From: Rhodococcus sp. KRD197 | Lineage (GTDB): Bacteria; Actinomycetota; Actinomycetes; Mycobacteriales; Mycobacteriaceae | Assembly: GCF_017168235.1 (NCBI RefSeq) | Contig: NZ_JABFAO010000088.1 | Coordinates: 1-38,268, forward strand | Reading direction: 5' to 3' | DNA length: 38,268 bases | Part shown: one piece after another, positions 15,523 to 22,750 of the stretch | How positions within the stretch are numbered: position 1 is the stretch's first letter | Layout: each line of letters begins with the position of its first letter | The notes under the pieces: model-generated | Told to the model about the DNA's origin: nothing | The model's input: the letters and a program-made list of their open reading frames with translations, nothing else | Database searches by the model: none | Made by a program: the position numbers and the translations under genes

Positions 15523-16206
15523 ATGGCCAAAGAACGTGATCAGCCCGAGTCCGCGGTAGACGGACGAACCGTGCGGTGGGCCGATCACAAAGCGGAGCGT
15601 CGGACGCGCATTCTCGACGCCGGCGTCGCTGTCATCGGCGAGAAGGGGCCTGACGTCGGGGTCGAGACGATTGCGCGACGGGCCGGCGTCCCACGGTCCG
15701 TGGTGTATCGAGTGTTCAAGGATCGTTCCGACCTCGATGAGCAACTGCGCGTGCGGATTCTGGGGATTCTGCTCGATCGCCTGGCCATGGACCCCATGGG
15801 AACCATCGGGGAAGCTGTCGCCGACGGAGTGGACAGCTACTTGAGCTGGGTGGTCGAGTTTCCGCAGCTGCACCTGTTTCTTGGCATCGGCTCGGCCAGT
15901 CGCCGGACCGAGGGGTCGCGGACGGTGACCGGCGCGAAAACCGCTGTGGCGGTGAAGGTGACGGCCGTGTTCGACATGAACTTGCGCGCACGCAACGCCG
16001 ATCCGGCACTGGCCGAAACTTTGGCGTTCGGGCTTATCGGACTCATCGATCACAGCGTCAACAGGTGGCTCGCCAACCCCGAGCGGGCCATCGACGAGCA
16101 GCAGCTGGCCGAGTTCTTGAAACTGTCCATCTGGCAAGTAGTGGACGGGGTGGCCAAACGCGAGGGGATCGAGATTCGACCGAGCGATCCGGTCATCTAC
16201 TCGTAG
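15523..16206 (+). CDS. TetR-family transcriptional regulator
   Basis: A 227-residue TetR starting MAKERDQPESAV. The helix-turn-helix spans RRTRILDAGVAVIGEKGPD-VGVETIARRAGVPRSVVYRVFKDR (about residues 26-70). A GTG nine bases upstream is an alternative start. The gene diverges from the secreted CocE-type hydrolase and converges on the AurF-like oxygenase, from which it is 9 bases away. The same operator-like motif lies upstream of this gene and upstream of the AurF-like gene, so this TetR probably controls both. Confidence 0.87.
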   Translation: MAKERDQPESAVDGRTVRWADHKAERRTRILDAGVAVIGEKGPDVGVETIARRAGVPRSVVYRVFKDRSDLDEQLRVRILGILLDRLAMDPMGTIGEAVADGVDSYLSWVVEFPQLHLFLGIGSASRRTEGSRTVTGAKTAVAVKVTAVFDMNLRARNADPALAETLAFGLIGLIDHSVNRWLANPERAIDEQQLAEFLKLSIWQVVDGVAKREGIEIRPSDPVIYS

Positions 16207-16215
16207 CGCATCAGG

Positions 16216-17184
16216 TCAGGCAGCCCTGGTGGCGGGTTCGCTGCGATAGCGCGATGGCCGACCGTCGATACGCATGGCCTTCCACACTCGACGCGAGAAG
16301 CGATTCATCAGTCCCAGCTCGCCGCAGAGCATACGCACGTCACCGAACATGTCGCGCAGAACCTTGCTCGAGTGCTCGCTGTCCCACCACACCTCGTCGA
16401 CGACCTCTTTTGGAATGTCTAGGTCGCGCCGCATCTTTCGGGTGGGTTTGAGGATGGCGTCGCACAGTACGCGCATGACGATCGGGGTCGCGACGCCCAT
16501 CACGGCCCGTTGACGCGAGCTCAGCTTGGGTGCCTTGTATTGCAGGTATTGGTGCGCGAAACCGATGTGCCGCGCTTCCTCGGCCACGTGGATCTGCATG
16601 ATGCGAGTGACCAGTGGGTGACGCTCATGGCCGCTGCGCAGCATGGTCTTCTGCACATGGTCGATCGGCTCCTCGCCCGCCAGGACGCCGACGAAGAATC
16701 CGAACGGGAGTGGGCCGGCAGCCAGGGGCATGATCGGTGCTAGTTTTCGGAACCATCGCGGCCCGCCGGCAACGTCGATGCCCATGCGGTTGACCAATTC
16801 CTGGAACATCTGAGTGTGGTGGCACTCCTCGGTCGCTTCGTGCGTGGAGTAGCGAAATTCCGGTGAGTTGTTCGGTAGCGAGAGCGCGTAGTGCATGAGG
16901 CCGCTGATGAGGATCTGCTCGAACTGCAGACCGACCTTCATGGTGTTGGCCTGCATGTACATGCCGATCTCGATCTGCCGCTGCAGTGGCAGCGACCGAT
17001 ACCACGTGGTGGCGCCAAGGGGGTCGAACGACGGCAGGACCCAGCGTGGATCGTCGGCAATCACCGCGTAATCGGGTTCATCCCACGGGATGTCGACGAA
17101 GGCGTCGAAATGTTTGTGCACCGAGGCGGTGGAGAGCGTCTGCAGGGTCTGCTCGTACGCGATTCGCGTTGTGCTCGCAGTCAT
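16216..17184 (-). CDS. AurF-like diiron N-oxygenase family protein
   Basis: A 322-residue helical diiron protein. Metal ligands are visible as E89 (LQFEQ), the E119-E120-C-H122-H123 cluster (EATEECHH) and E202-E203-x-x-H206 (EEARH), the ExxH pattern of the AurF/CmlI family that oxidises aromatic amines to nitro groups. The surrounding HEATEECHHTQMF and HVAEEARHIGFA segments are typical. Homologues in actinobacteria are often of unknown substrate and need not make antibiotics. GGAAGGA precedes the ATG at 17184, which is chosen over a more distal in-frame ATG. An amine oxidase diverges from it at 17372. Confidence 0.87.
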   Translation of the reverse strand: MTASTTRIAYEQTLQTLSTASVHKHFDAFVDIPWDEPDYAVIADDPRWVLPSFDPLGATTWYRSLPLQRQIEIGMYMQANTMKVGLQFEQILISGLMHYALSLPNNSPEFRYSTHEATEECHHTQMFQELVNRMGIDVAGGPRWFRKLAPIMPLAAGPLPFGFFVGVLAGEEPIDHVQKTMLRSGHERHPLVTRIMQIHVAEEARHIGFAHQYLQYKAPKLSSRQRAVMGVATPIVMRVLCDAILKPTRKMRRDLDIPKEVVDEVWWDSEHSSKVLRDMFGDVRMLCGELGLMNRFSRRVWKAMRIDGRPSRYRSEPATRAA

Positions 17185-17229
17185 GGTGACGAGGTCCTTC
17201 CGAGCGAGACTATCGCCCAAACATCTACA

Positions 17230-17247
17230 TTGGACAGGATGTCTCAT
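17230..17247. promoter_or_regulatory. Second copy of the TetR operator, upstream of the AurF-like gene
   Basis: GGACAGGATGTCTCAT matches the site upstream of the TetR gene (15467-15484) in 14 of 18 positions and has the inverted repeat GACA-GGA-TGTC (17233-17243). It lies about 45 bases before the AurF-like start codon, in its likely promoter. Confidence 0.6.
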
Positions 17248-17284
17248 TCACGTTAGTGCAACACGATGTCACAGACAACCGTCC

Positions 17285-17327
17285 TTGACGGGCTAGAGCA
17301 TCCTCCCTAAAGTCGATTTCGAATCGA
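17285..17327 (+). promoter_or_regulatory. Promoter and operator of the amine oxidase gene
   Basis: TTGACG (17285-17290) and TAAAGT (17308-17313) are separated by 17 bp, a good sigma-70-type promoter. TCGATT-TCG-AATCGA (17313-17327), a perfect 6-bp inverted repeat, overlaps the expected transcription start. TTTCGAATCG within it recurs in inverted orientation at 19313-19322, at the 5' end of the convergent TetR gene. Confidence 0.6.
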
Positions 17328-17371
17328 GATTGACTACCGGGCGTCTCGACTGCGAGTGGGGAGCGGGACAC

Positions 17372-18694
17372 ATGGCGCAACGGGACGCGACGGTAGCCAT
17401 CGTGGGCGCGGGGATGTCGGGGTTGTTCGCCGCCCGTGAGCTGCATCGTCAGGGAATCGACGTGCTGGTTCTCGAAGCAGCGGATCGGCTCGGGGGTCGC
17501 GCGTTGACCGAGACGACGGTGCTCGGATCTCGAGTGGACCTCGGCGGCCAGTGGATCGGCCACGATCACCATCGCGTGACTGCGCTCGCCGCCGAGCTCG
17601 GCGCCACCAAGTACGCCATGCACACACGAACGCTGCCGCAGGCGATCGACGGAGACCGCACCCTGTCGATGCTGTCTCCCGAGGGGCTCGAAGCCACCGC
17701 GTGCCTGACGATCGTTGCTGCGCTCTCCGAGTTCGGCGGGACCGAACGCTGGGGCGATAGCACCGTGCAGTCGTGGCTGGACCACGTTCCGGGGGCCAGT
17801 GTTCGTCGTCTGCTGGAGGTGATCGCGCAGATCTCCTGGACCGTCGACCTGGACCGGTATTCCGTCGATTCGTTGGCGAAGATGATTCGGAGAGAGGGCG
17901 GCATCAAAGACATGCTGTCGACGTCCGGCGGCGCGCAGGAGTCTTTGCTTGTCGAGGGGATCGGAGCGCTCATCGACGGCATGGCCGCGGAGCTCGGACC
18001 GCGTGTGCGCACGGGGAGCCGCGTCACCGCGATCGTTCGCGACGACAGCGGGGTGACGCTCCGAACCTCCTCCGGTGAGGTGCGAGCTGCGAAGGTCATC
18101 GTCACGGCTGCGCCGCCGATGGCGCGAAAGATCGAGCACCAACCTGCCCTCCCGCCGGGGCGGGTAGCGCTGGAGGAGAACACGTCCATGGGGTCGGTGT
18201 ACAAGGCGATCGCGGTGTACGACGAGCCCTTCTGGCGCGAAGGCAAGGGCGGGGAGTTCATCATTCTGGACCGACCGGGCGGGGGAGTCTTCGACACCAG
18301 CCCCGTCGGCGGGCCGGGTCACCTGTGCTTTCTCGCGGGCGGACCATCAGCGCGGGAGATGTCCCAGCTCGACGCGCAGGCTCGTCGCGAGGCCGTTCTC
18401 GCGCCACTGGCGCGGCACCTCGGATCCAGGATTCTCCAGCCGGCGGGATGGCACGAGAAGTCCTGGCACTTGGATGAATTCGTCGGTGGCGGATACTCGG
18501 CGGTGCCCGATCCGGGGATGAGCGAGTTGCGTCTGCCGATGTGGTCCGAACCGATCGGCCACATTCACTGGGCGGGTACCGAGACGGCCGCCGACCATGC
18601 TGGGTACTACGAGGGTGCCATCGAATCCGGGTCCCGGGTAGCGCGCGAGGTGGCGGCGGCGCTCACGGCGAATACGACGCGAGGTACGCGGTAA
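17372..18694 (+). CDS. Flavin monoamine oxidase family protein
   Basis: A 440-residue FAD enzyme. GAGMSG at 12-17 is the dinucleotide-binding loop, VLEAADRLGGRALTE and LGGQWIG are the two further FAD contacts of amine oxidases, and HWAGTETAADHAGYYEGAIESG near the C-terminus closes the flavin site. Members oxidise primary or secondary amines to imines, giving aldehyde, ammonia and H2O2. The start is the ATG at 17372 with GGAG 10 bases before it; a TTG further upstream is less likely. The 3' end overlaps the convergent TetR gene by 32 bases. Confidence 0.88.
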   Translation: MAQRDATVAIVGAGMSGLFAARELHRQGIDVLVLEAADRLGGRALTETTVLGSRVDLGGQWIGHDHHRVTALAAELGATKYAMHTRTLPQAIDGDRTLSMLSPEGLEATACLTIVAALSEFGGTERWGDSTVQSWLDHVPGASVRRLLEVIAQISWTVDLDRYSVDSLAKMIRREGGIKDMLSTSGGAQESLLVEGIGALIDGMAAELGPRVRTGSRVTAIVRDDSGVTLRTSSGEVRAAKVIVTAAPPMARKIEHQPALPPGRVALEENTSMGSVYKAIAVYDEPFWREGKGGEFIILDRPGGGVFDTSPVGGPGHLCFLAGGPSAREMSQLDAQARREAVLAPLARHLGSRILQPAGWHEKSWHLDEFVGGGYSAVPDPGMSELRLPMWSEPIGHIHWAGTETAADHAGYYEGAIESGSRVAREVAAALTANTTRGTR

Positions 18695-19352
18695 CCATCC
18701 GTCGTGCCTCGTCGATGGTCGCCTCGTCACCCTCGGGCACGCGGAAGGCCACCTCGAAGATGCGGTCACCGGCCTCGTAGGAAAGGTGCACGGCCAGCAG
18801 TGGGGTGTCCGGACGGACGAGTTCTCGGTCGATGAGGAGGCGCAGGATTCGCGCGCTGCGGGCCTCGTCGGACGCGTCTGTGGGTACCTCGAGGTTCGAA
18901 CCGCGGCCCGAGAACCAGAGTTGAACGATGCTCGGGTACGACCGGAAGTAGGCGACCACCGCGTCGACCACCGCGTCGACGGCCTCGCCGAGCGTGCACG
19001 GCGGTAGGGCATCGAGGGCGCCGATGATTCGCCCGTCGAGTGCGCGGGTGTGCCGTGCCATGAGCTCCGCCTCGATCTGGAACCGGTCGGCGAAGTAGTG
19101 GTAGACGGAGGCGGTGGGAATGCCTGCGCGCTCTCCGATGGCCTTGAGGGTGGCGCCCTCGTAGCCCTGCTCGGCGAGCAGCTCTTCTGCGGCGGCGAGC
19201 AGCGCCTTCACGCGTTCTGCCCCTCGGCGTTGGACGCCGGTCGAACGGCTCTGAGTCGAGGTCCGCGCCGCCTGCTTCTTCGAACCGGACGTGGTAGTCG
19301 AAAACTCGATCACGATTCGAAACGGTATCAGCAGCTGCGCGTCGGCGGTCAC
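18663..19352 (-). CDS. TetR-family transcriptional regulator
   Basis: A 229-residue TetR with a 40-residue Ser/Thr/Arg-rich N-terminal extension, then the helix-turn-helix (KALLAAAEELLAEQGYEGAT-LKAIGERAGIPTASVYHYFADR) at about residues 49-90. GTG 19352 is taken as the start because the promoter's -10 element lies 6 bases upstream, giving a leaderless message; a GTG at 19313 is the alternative. It sits between the amine oxidase (convergent, 32-bp overlap) and alkB (divergent), so either may be its target. In several actinobacteria a TetR regulator next to alkB controls alkane use. Confidence 0.85.
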   Translation of the reverse strand: MTADAQLLIPFRIVIEFSTTTSGSKKQAARTSTQSRSTGVQRRGAERVKALLAAAEELLAEQGYEGATLKAIGERAGIPTASVYHYFADRFQIEAELMARHTRALDGRIIGALDALPPCTLGEAVDAVVDAVVAYFRSYPSIVQLWFSGRGSNLEVPTDASDEARSARILRLLIDRELVRPDTPLLAVHLSYEAGDRIFEVAFRVPEGDEATIDEARRMVTAYLASYSP

Positions 19353-19358
19353 TCGTAG

Positions 19359-19387
19359 GTTTACAAATTTCTAGATTTGTCTATCAA
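19359..19387 (-). promoter_or_regulatory. TetR promoter with internal operator between TetR and alkB
   Basis: On the minus strand TTGATA (19382-19387), a 17-bp spacer and GTAAAC (19359-19364) form a promoter whose +1 would fall at the GTG start at 19352. ACAAAT-N6-ATTTGT (19363-19380) fills the spacer. The same AT-rich stretch precedes alkB on the other strand, with a possible -10 TATTGT at 19404-19409. Confidence 0.5.
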
Positions 19388-19446
19388 AATTACAAAATGG
19401 CTGTATTGTCTAGTCAGAAGTGATCGCACTCACCAAGGAGGAACCG

Positions 19447-20673
19447 ATGACGACATCGAATGTCGAACATCAGGCGGAGGCGCCGACCGACGCCTGGCGC
19501 GACCGCAAGCGCTATCTGTGGCTGATGGGCTTGATCCCACCGACCGCGGTGTTCGTCGCCACCGGTTTGGTGTGGGCGTTCAACCAGCTCGGCTGGACAG
19601 CTGTGTCCCCCGTTTGGTGGTGGATCGGCGCGCTGCTCGTCTACGGACTCCTTCCCGTTCTCGACCGCTTCTTCGGACCCGACGGGCAGAACCCGCCCGA
19701 GGAGGTGATGGAGCAGCTCGAGAACGACAAGTACTACCGCTACTGCACCTACGCCTACATCCCGTTCCAGCTGGCTAGCCTGGTGTTCGCCTGCTACCTG
19801 TGGACGGCGGACAACCTGAGCTGGCTCGGCATCGACGGCGGACTCGGCCTGATCTCCAAGATCGGACTCGCCATCACCGTCGGCGTCATGGGCGGAATCG
19901 GCATCAACACCGCGCACGAGATGGGCCACAAGAAAGACAGTCTGGAGCGGTGGCTGTCCAAGGTCACACTGGCCCAGACTTTCTACGGACACTTCTACAT
20001 CGAGCACAACCGCGGCCACCACGTCCGCGTCGCGACGCCTGAAGATCCCGCCAGCGCCAAGTTCGGCGAAAGCTTCTGGACCTTCCTGCCGCGCAGCGTG
20101 TGGGGCAGCCTGAAGTCCTCGTGGGAACTCGAGCAGCAACGCATGCAGCGAGTCGGCAAGAGCACGTGGAGCATCCACAACGACGTACTCAACGCCTGGT
20201 TGATGTCCGTGGTTCTCTATGCCGTCTTGATCGCGGTCTTCGGTCCGGTCGTGTTGCCGTTCCTCATCATTCAGGCGATCTACGGATTCTCGCTGCTGGA
20301 GACGGTGAACTACCTCGAGCACTACGGCCTGCTGCGGCAGAAGAAGGCCAACGGCCGGTACGAGCGCTGCGCGCCGGAACACAGCTGGAACTCCGATCAC
20401 ATCGTGACCAACATCTTCCTCTACCACCTGCAGCGTCACAGTGATCACCACGCCAATCCGACGCGGAGGTACCAGATCCTGCGCAGTATGGAAGGCGCAC
20501 CCAACCTGCCCAGTGGCTACGCGAGCATGATCTCGCTCGCCTACTTCCCACCCATCTGGCGCAAGGTGATGGATCACCGCGTCCTCGATCACTACGACGG
20601 CGACATCACCCGCGTGAACATCCAGCAGTCCAAGCGCGCGAAAATCCTGCGGAAGTACGGAGCACAGGTATGA
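19447..20673 (+). CDS. alkB: Alkane 1-monooxygenase AlkB
   Basis: A 408-residue integral membrane diiron enzyme that hydroxylates the terminal methyl group of medium-chain n-alkanes to 1-alkanols. Three histidine boxes are intact: HEMGHKK (157-163), EHNRGHH (186-192) and LQRHSDHHA (328-336), together with the AlkB signature NYLEHYGL (288-295). About six hydrophobic segments precede and surround them. There is no fused rubredoxin domain: the protein ends at KYGAQV. AAGGAGG precedes the ATG at 19447. The stop overlaps the start of the next gene, a flavin reductase, and a TetR regulator diverges upstream. Confidence 0.95.
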   Translation: MTTSNVEHQAEAPTDAWRDRKRYLWLMGLIPPTAVFVATGLVWAFNQLGWTAVSPVWWWIGALLVYGLLPVLDRFFGPDGQNPPEEVMEQLENDKYYRYCTYAYIPFQLASLVFACYLWTADNLSWLGIDGGLGLISKIGLAITVGVMGGIGINTAHEMGHKKDSLERWLSKVTLAQTFYGHFYIEHNRGHHVRVATPEDPASAKFGESFWTFLPRSVWGSLKSSWELEQQRMQRVGKSTWSIHNDVLNAWLMSVVLYAVLIAVFGPVVLPFLIIQAIYGFSLLETVNYLEHYGLLRQKKANGRYERCAPEHSWNSDHIVTNIFLYHLQRHSDHHANPTRRYQILRSMEGAPNLPSGYASMISLAYFPPIWRKVMDHRVLDHYDGDITRVNIQQSKRAKILRKYGAQV

Positions 20674-21914
20674 ACGAGTCGATGCCTGAATCGATCGTGA
20701 TCATCGGTGCCGGCGCAACAGGTTTCACCGCAGCCAAGACGCTGCGCGAGAAGGGGTTCACCGGAACCGTCACCCTGATCGGTGACGAGCATGCGCAGCC
20801 GTACCGACGGCCGGCGGTGTCCAAGGAACTCCTCGCCGGTACCAAGACCATCGAGCAGGTTCTGCTCGGCGCGCTCGCGGACGAGATCGACTTCCGTCAC
20901 GGCGATACGGTGGTGTCGATCTCGGCGGACGAGGTGGTCCTCGACAGCGGAGATCGCGTCCCCTTCGATGCCCTACTGCTCGCCACCGGTTCCCGTGCCC
21001 GGCAACTCGATCATCTCGACGGCGCGCCCGTCTTCACCCTGCGCACCGCGTCTGACATCGAACCGCTGCACGCCGAGATCCGCCGGACCGGTTCGCTCCT
21101 GGTCATCGGCAGCGGACTGATCGGGTGCGAGGCGGCAGCGGTCGCCCGCGAACTCGGCGCCGAGGCAACGATTCTGTCCGCGGACATGCCGTTGAGTCGA
21201 ATTGTGCCACCGGCTATTTCGGAGCTCTACCTGAACCTGCACGCAGAGAAGGGCGTCGCCATCCACACCGGCGTCACCGTGGCCGCGGTGGAAAAGCTGC
21301 CCGACGGCACCGTCCGCGCAATCGCCGAGGACGGCCGCAGCTGGGAGGCCGGCACGGTGCTGGTGGCCGTGGGGTCGGTAGCCAATGCCGAACTCGCCGT
21401 AGCCTCGGGCATCGAGACCCGCGCGGGCATCGTCATCGACGCGCAGATGAGGACGTCGTCGTCGAACATCTACGCGGCCGGCGACGTCGCCGAGGTTCCC
21501 AACACGATTCTCGGTGGGACCTATCGCAGTGAACATTGGAACGGCGCGATCGATCAGGGCGCGGCTGCGGCCCGCTCGATGCTCGGCATCGGCACTGACG
21601 GTCTGGACGTTGTCGACGGCCTCGACGTTCCGTGGGGATGGTCCAACCAGTACGGCGTGAACCTGCAGTTCGCCGGCTGGACCGGATCAGACGACGACTA
21701 CGTGGTTCGCGGTTCGATCGCCGACCGGCGTTTCACCGCGTTCGCGTTGCGCGGCGACAAGCTGGTTGGAGCCGTCGGTATCGGCCGGCCCAAGGACATC
21801 AGAGCTGTGCGAGCACTGGTCGCGGACGAGCGCCCGGTCGACCGAGCGTTGTTGGCCGACGACAACGTGGACCTGACCGCAGTCACCGTGCCCCTCAGTG
21901 GCGTCAGAGAATGA
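20670..21914 (+). CDS. Ferredoxin-reductase-type FAD/NAD(P)-dependent oxidoreductase
   Basis: A 414-residue flavoprotein of the pyridine nucleotide-disulfide class. GAGATG (13-18) binds FAD, GSGLIG (147-152) binds NAD(P)H and YAAGDVAE (about 270-277) is the second FAD loop. There is no redox Cys pair. The C-terminal domain (about 320-400) resembles that of BphA4-type ferredoxin reductases. It should pass electrons from NAD(P)H to a small iron-sulfur or rubredoxin carrier that feeds AlkB. It starts inside the alkB stop (ATGA), so production is coupled to AlkB, yet no rubredoxin gene lies beside it. The final 11 bases overlap the convergent DUF1304 gene. Confidence 0.92.
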   Translation: MNESMPESIVIIGAGATGFTAAKTLREKGFTGTVTLIGDEHAQPYRRPAVSKELLAGTKTIEQVLLGALADEIDFRHGDTVVSISADEVVLDSGDRVPFDALLLATGSRARQLDHLDGAPVFTLRTASDIEPLHAEIRRTGSLLVIGSGLIGCEAAAVARELGAEATILSADMPLSRIVPPAISELYLNLHAEKGVAIHTGVTVAAVEKLPDGTVRAIAEDGRSWEAGTVLVAVGSVANAELAVASGIETRAGIVIDAQMRTSSSNIYAAGDVAEVPNTILGGTYRSEHWNGAIDQGAAAARSMLGIGTDGLDVVDGLDVPWGWSNQYGVNLQFAGWTGSDDDYVVRGSIADRRFTAFALRGDKLVGAVGIGRPKDIRAVRALVADERPVDRALLADDNVDLTAVTVPLSGVRE

Positions 21915-22290
21915 ACCCGATCGTGAGAAGCACGAGAGCCAGCAGGGGAGTTGTGCCCTGCACGATGGCTGCGCGTTTCTTGTCGGGCGAGGTCACCATG
22001 AGCACGATCGCTGCCAGCAGCATCGAACCCGTACCCGCGAAAATGAGCGCGGCTCCGGCTGCGGTCGCATCGATGAGCACGGCGACGATGCCCACTGCCG
22101 TGACGACCGCCAAGAACAGGTTGTAGAAACCCTGGTTGAAGGCCATCTCTTTGGTGGCTTCAGCTTGTTTGACGCTGGTACCGAACGCCGTGCGGGTGCG
22201 CGGTGCGGTCCAGAGGAACGATTCGAGCACGAAGATGTACACGTGCAGCGCGCTGGCGAGTGCGGCGAAAATCAGACCGGCGGCGATCAT
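21904..22290 (-). CDS. DUF1304 membrane protein
   Basis: A 128-residue protein with four hydrophobic helices (starting MIAAGLIFAALASALHVYIF). The HVYIFVLESFLW segment near residue 20 and NQGFYNLFLAV near 66 fit the DUF1304 family of small four-helix membrane proteins of unknown function. The ATG at 22290 has GAAGGG at the right distance; a GTG ten codons upstream is possible. Convergent with the alkB operon, overlapping it by 11 bases. Confidence 0.85.
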   Translation of the reverse strand: MIAAGLIFAALASALHVYIFVLESFLWTAPRTRTAFGTSVKQAEATKEMAFNQGFYNLFLAVVTAVGIVAVLIDATAAGAALIFAGTGSMLLAAIVLMVTSPDKKRAAIVQGTTPLLALVLLTIGFIL

Positions 22291-22417
22291 GTGAAGCCCT
22301 TCTGCGGTGCGAACGGACACGTCACCGTATCGCAGGAGGTGCTCGGAGGAGGTCGACTCCTGTCGTACGCGGCCGGGTGAGTGGGTGGATCTGCGGCTGA
22401 GCGGGTTGGAGCGTGCA

Positions 22418-22476
22418 GATTTAACCTCCTATTGTGCGCCTGAGCGGTCCGTGGACGCACAATAGGCGGTTAAATC
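22418..22476. terminator. Long near-perfect hairpin (terminator or repeat element)
   Basis: Two 21-bp arms (22418-22438 and 22456-22476) are inverted copies with a single mismatch, separated by 17 bases. The stem is unusually long and AT-rich at its ends (GATTTAACC...GGTTAAATC). It lies 15 bases beyond the stop of the leftward operon at 22492, where a terminator is expected, but it could also be a dispersed hairpin repeat. No U-tract. Confidence 0.6.
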
Positions 22477-22491
22477 CGGGGGCGAGGGCGA

Positions 22492-22725
22492 CTATCCGCG
22501 CCGACGGATGGCCCACCCCGCAACCCCGGCAGCCACCACAGCGGCGACGCCGACACCTACCCAGATCGCGGTTGGGCCCGGAAGAAACCCGTTGTCTGCC
22601 TCGGCGCGTTCAGCGGCGGTGACCACGTGTGGCTCCCCGAACCTGGCGACGGTGGCCGGGCGGGTCTCGATGCGGGAAGCACCCACAGTCGGATCGACAT
22701 GCCTCCCTCGGCTTTCATCGGCCAT
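22492..22725 (-). CDS. Small tail-anchored membrane protein, hypothetical
   Basis: A 77-residue protein with a polar N-terminal half and one C-terminal hydrophobic helix (residues 52-74, TAIWVGVGVAAVVAAGVAGW) ending in a basic IRRRG tail, so tail-anchored with the N-terminus outside or inside depending on insertion. No family is recognised. It begins 25 bases after the stop of the previous gene and is the last of three leftward genes before the hairpin terminator. Its Shine-Dalgarno is weak, which lowers confidence. Confidence 0.5.
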   Translation of the reverse strand: MADESRGRHVDPTVGASRIETRPATVARFGEPHVVTAAERAEADNGFLPGPTAIWVGVGVAAVVAAGVAGWAIRRRG

Positions 22726-22750
22726 TCACTTGCCGACTCACGCCGCAGAT

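Noticed and set aside
13989..15530. 513-residue Arg/His-rich frame
   Set aside because: Same-strand shadow of the CocE-type hydrolase in another frame; composition is typical of a GC-rich artefact.
17225..18322. 365-residue minus-strand frame
   Set aside because: Antisense to the flavin amine oxidase and without motifs.
19414..20592. 392-residue minus-strand frame opposite alkB
   Set aside because: Fully antisense to a clear AlkB; such long shadow frames are common in GC-rich DNA.
20600..20760. A rubredoxin gene hidden between alkB and the reductase
   Set aside because: The two genes overlap by four bases and no frame there has the two CxxCG motifs.
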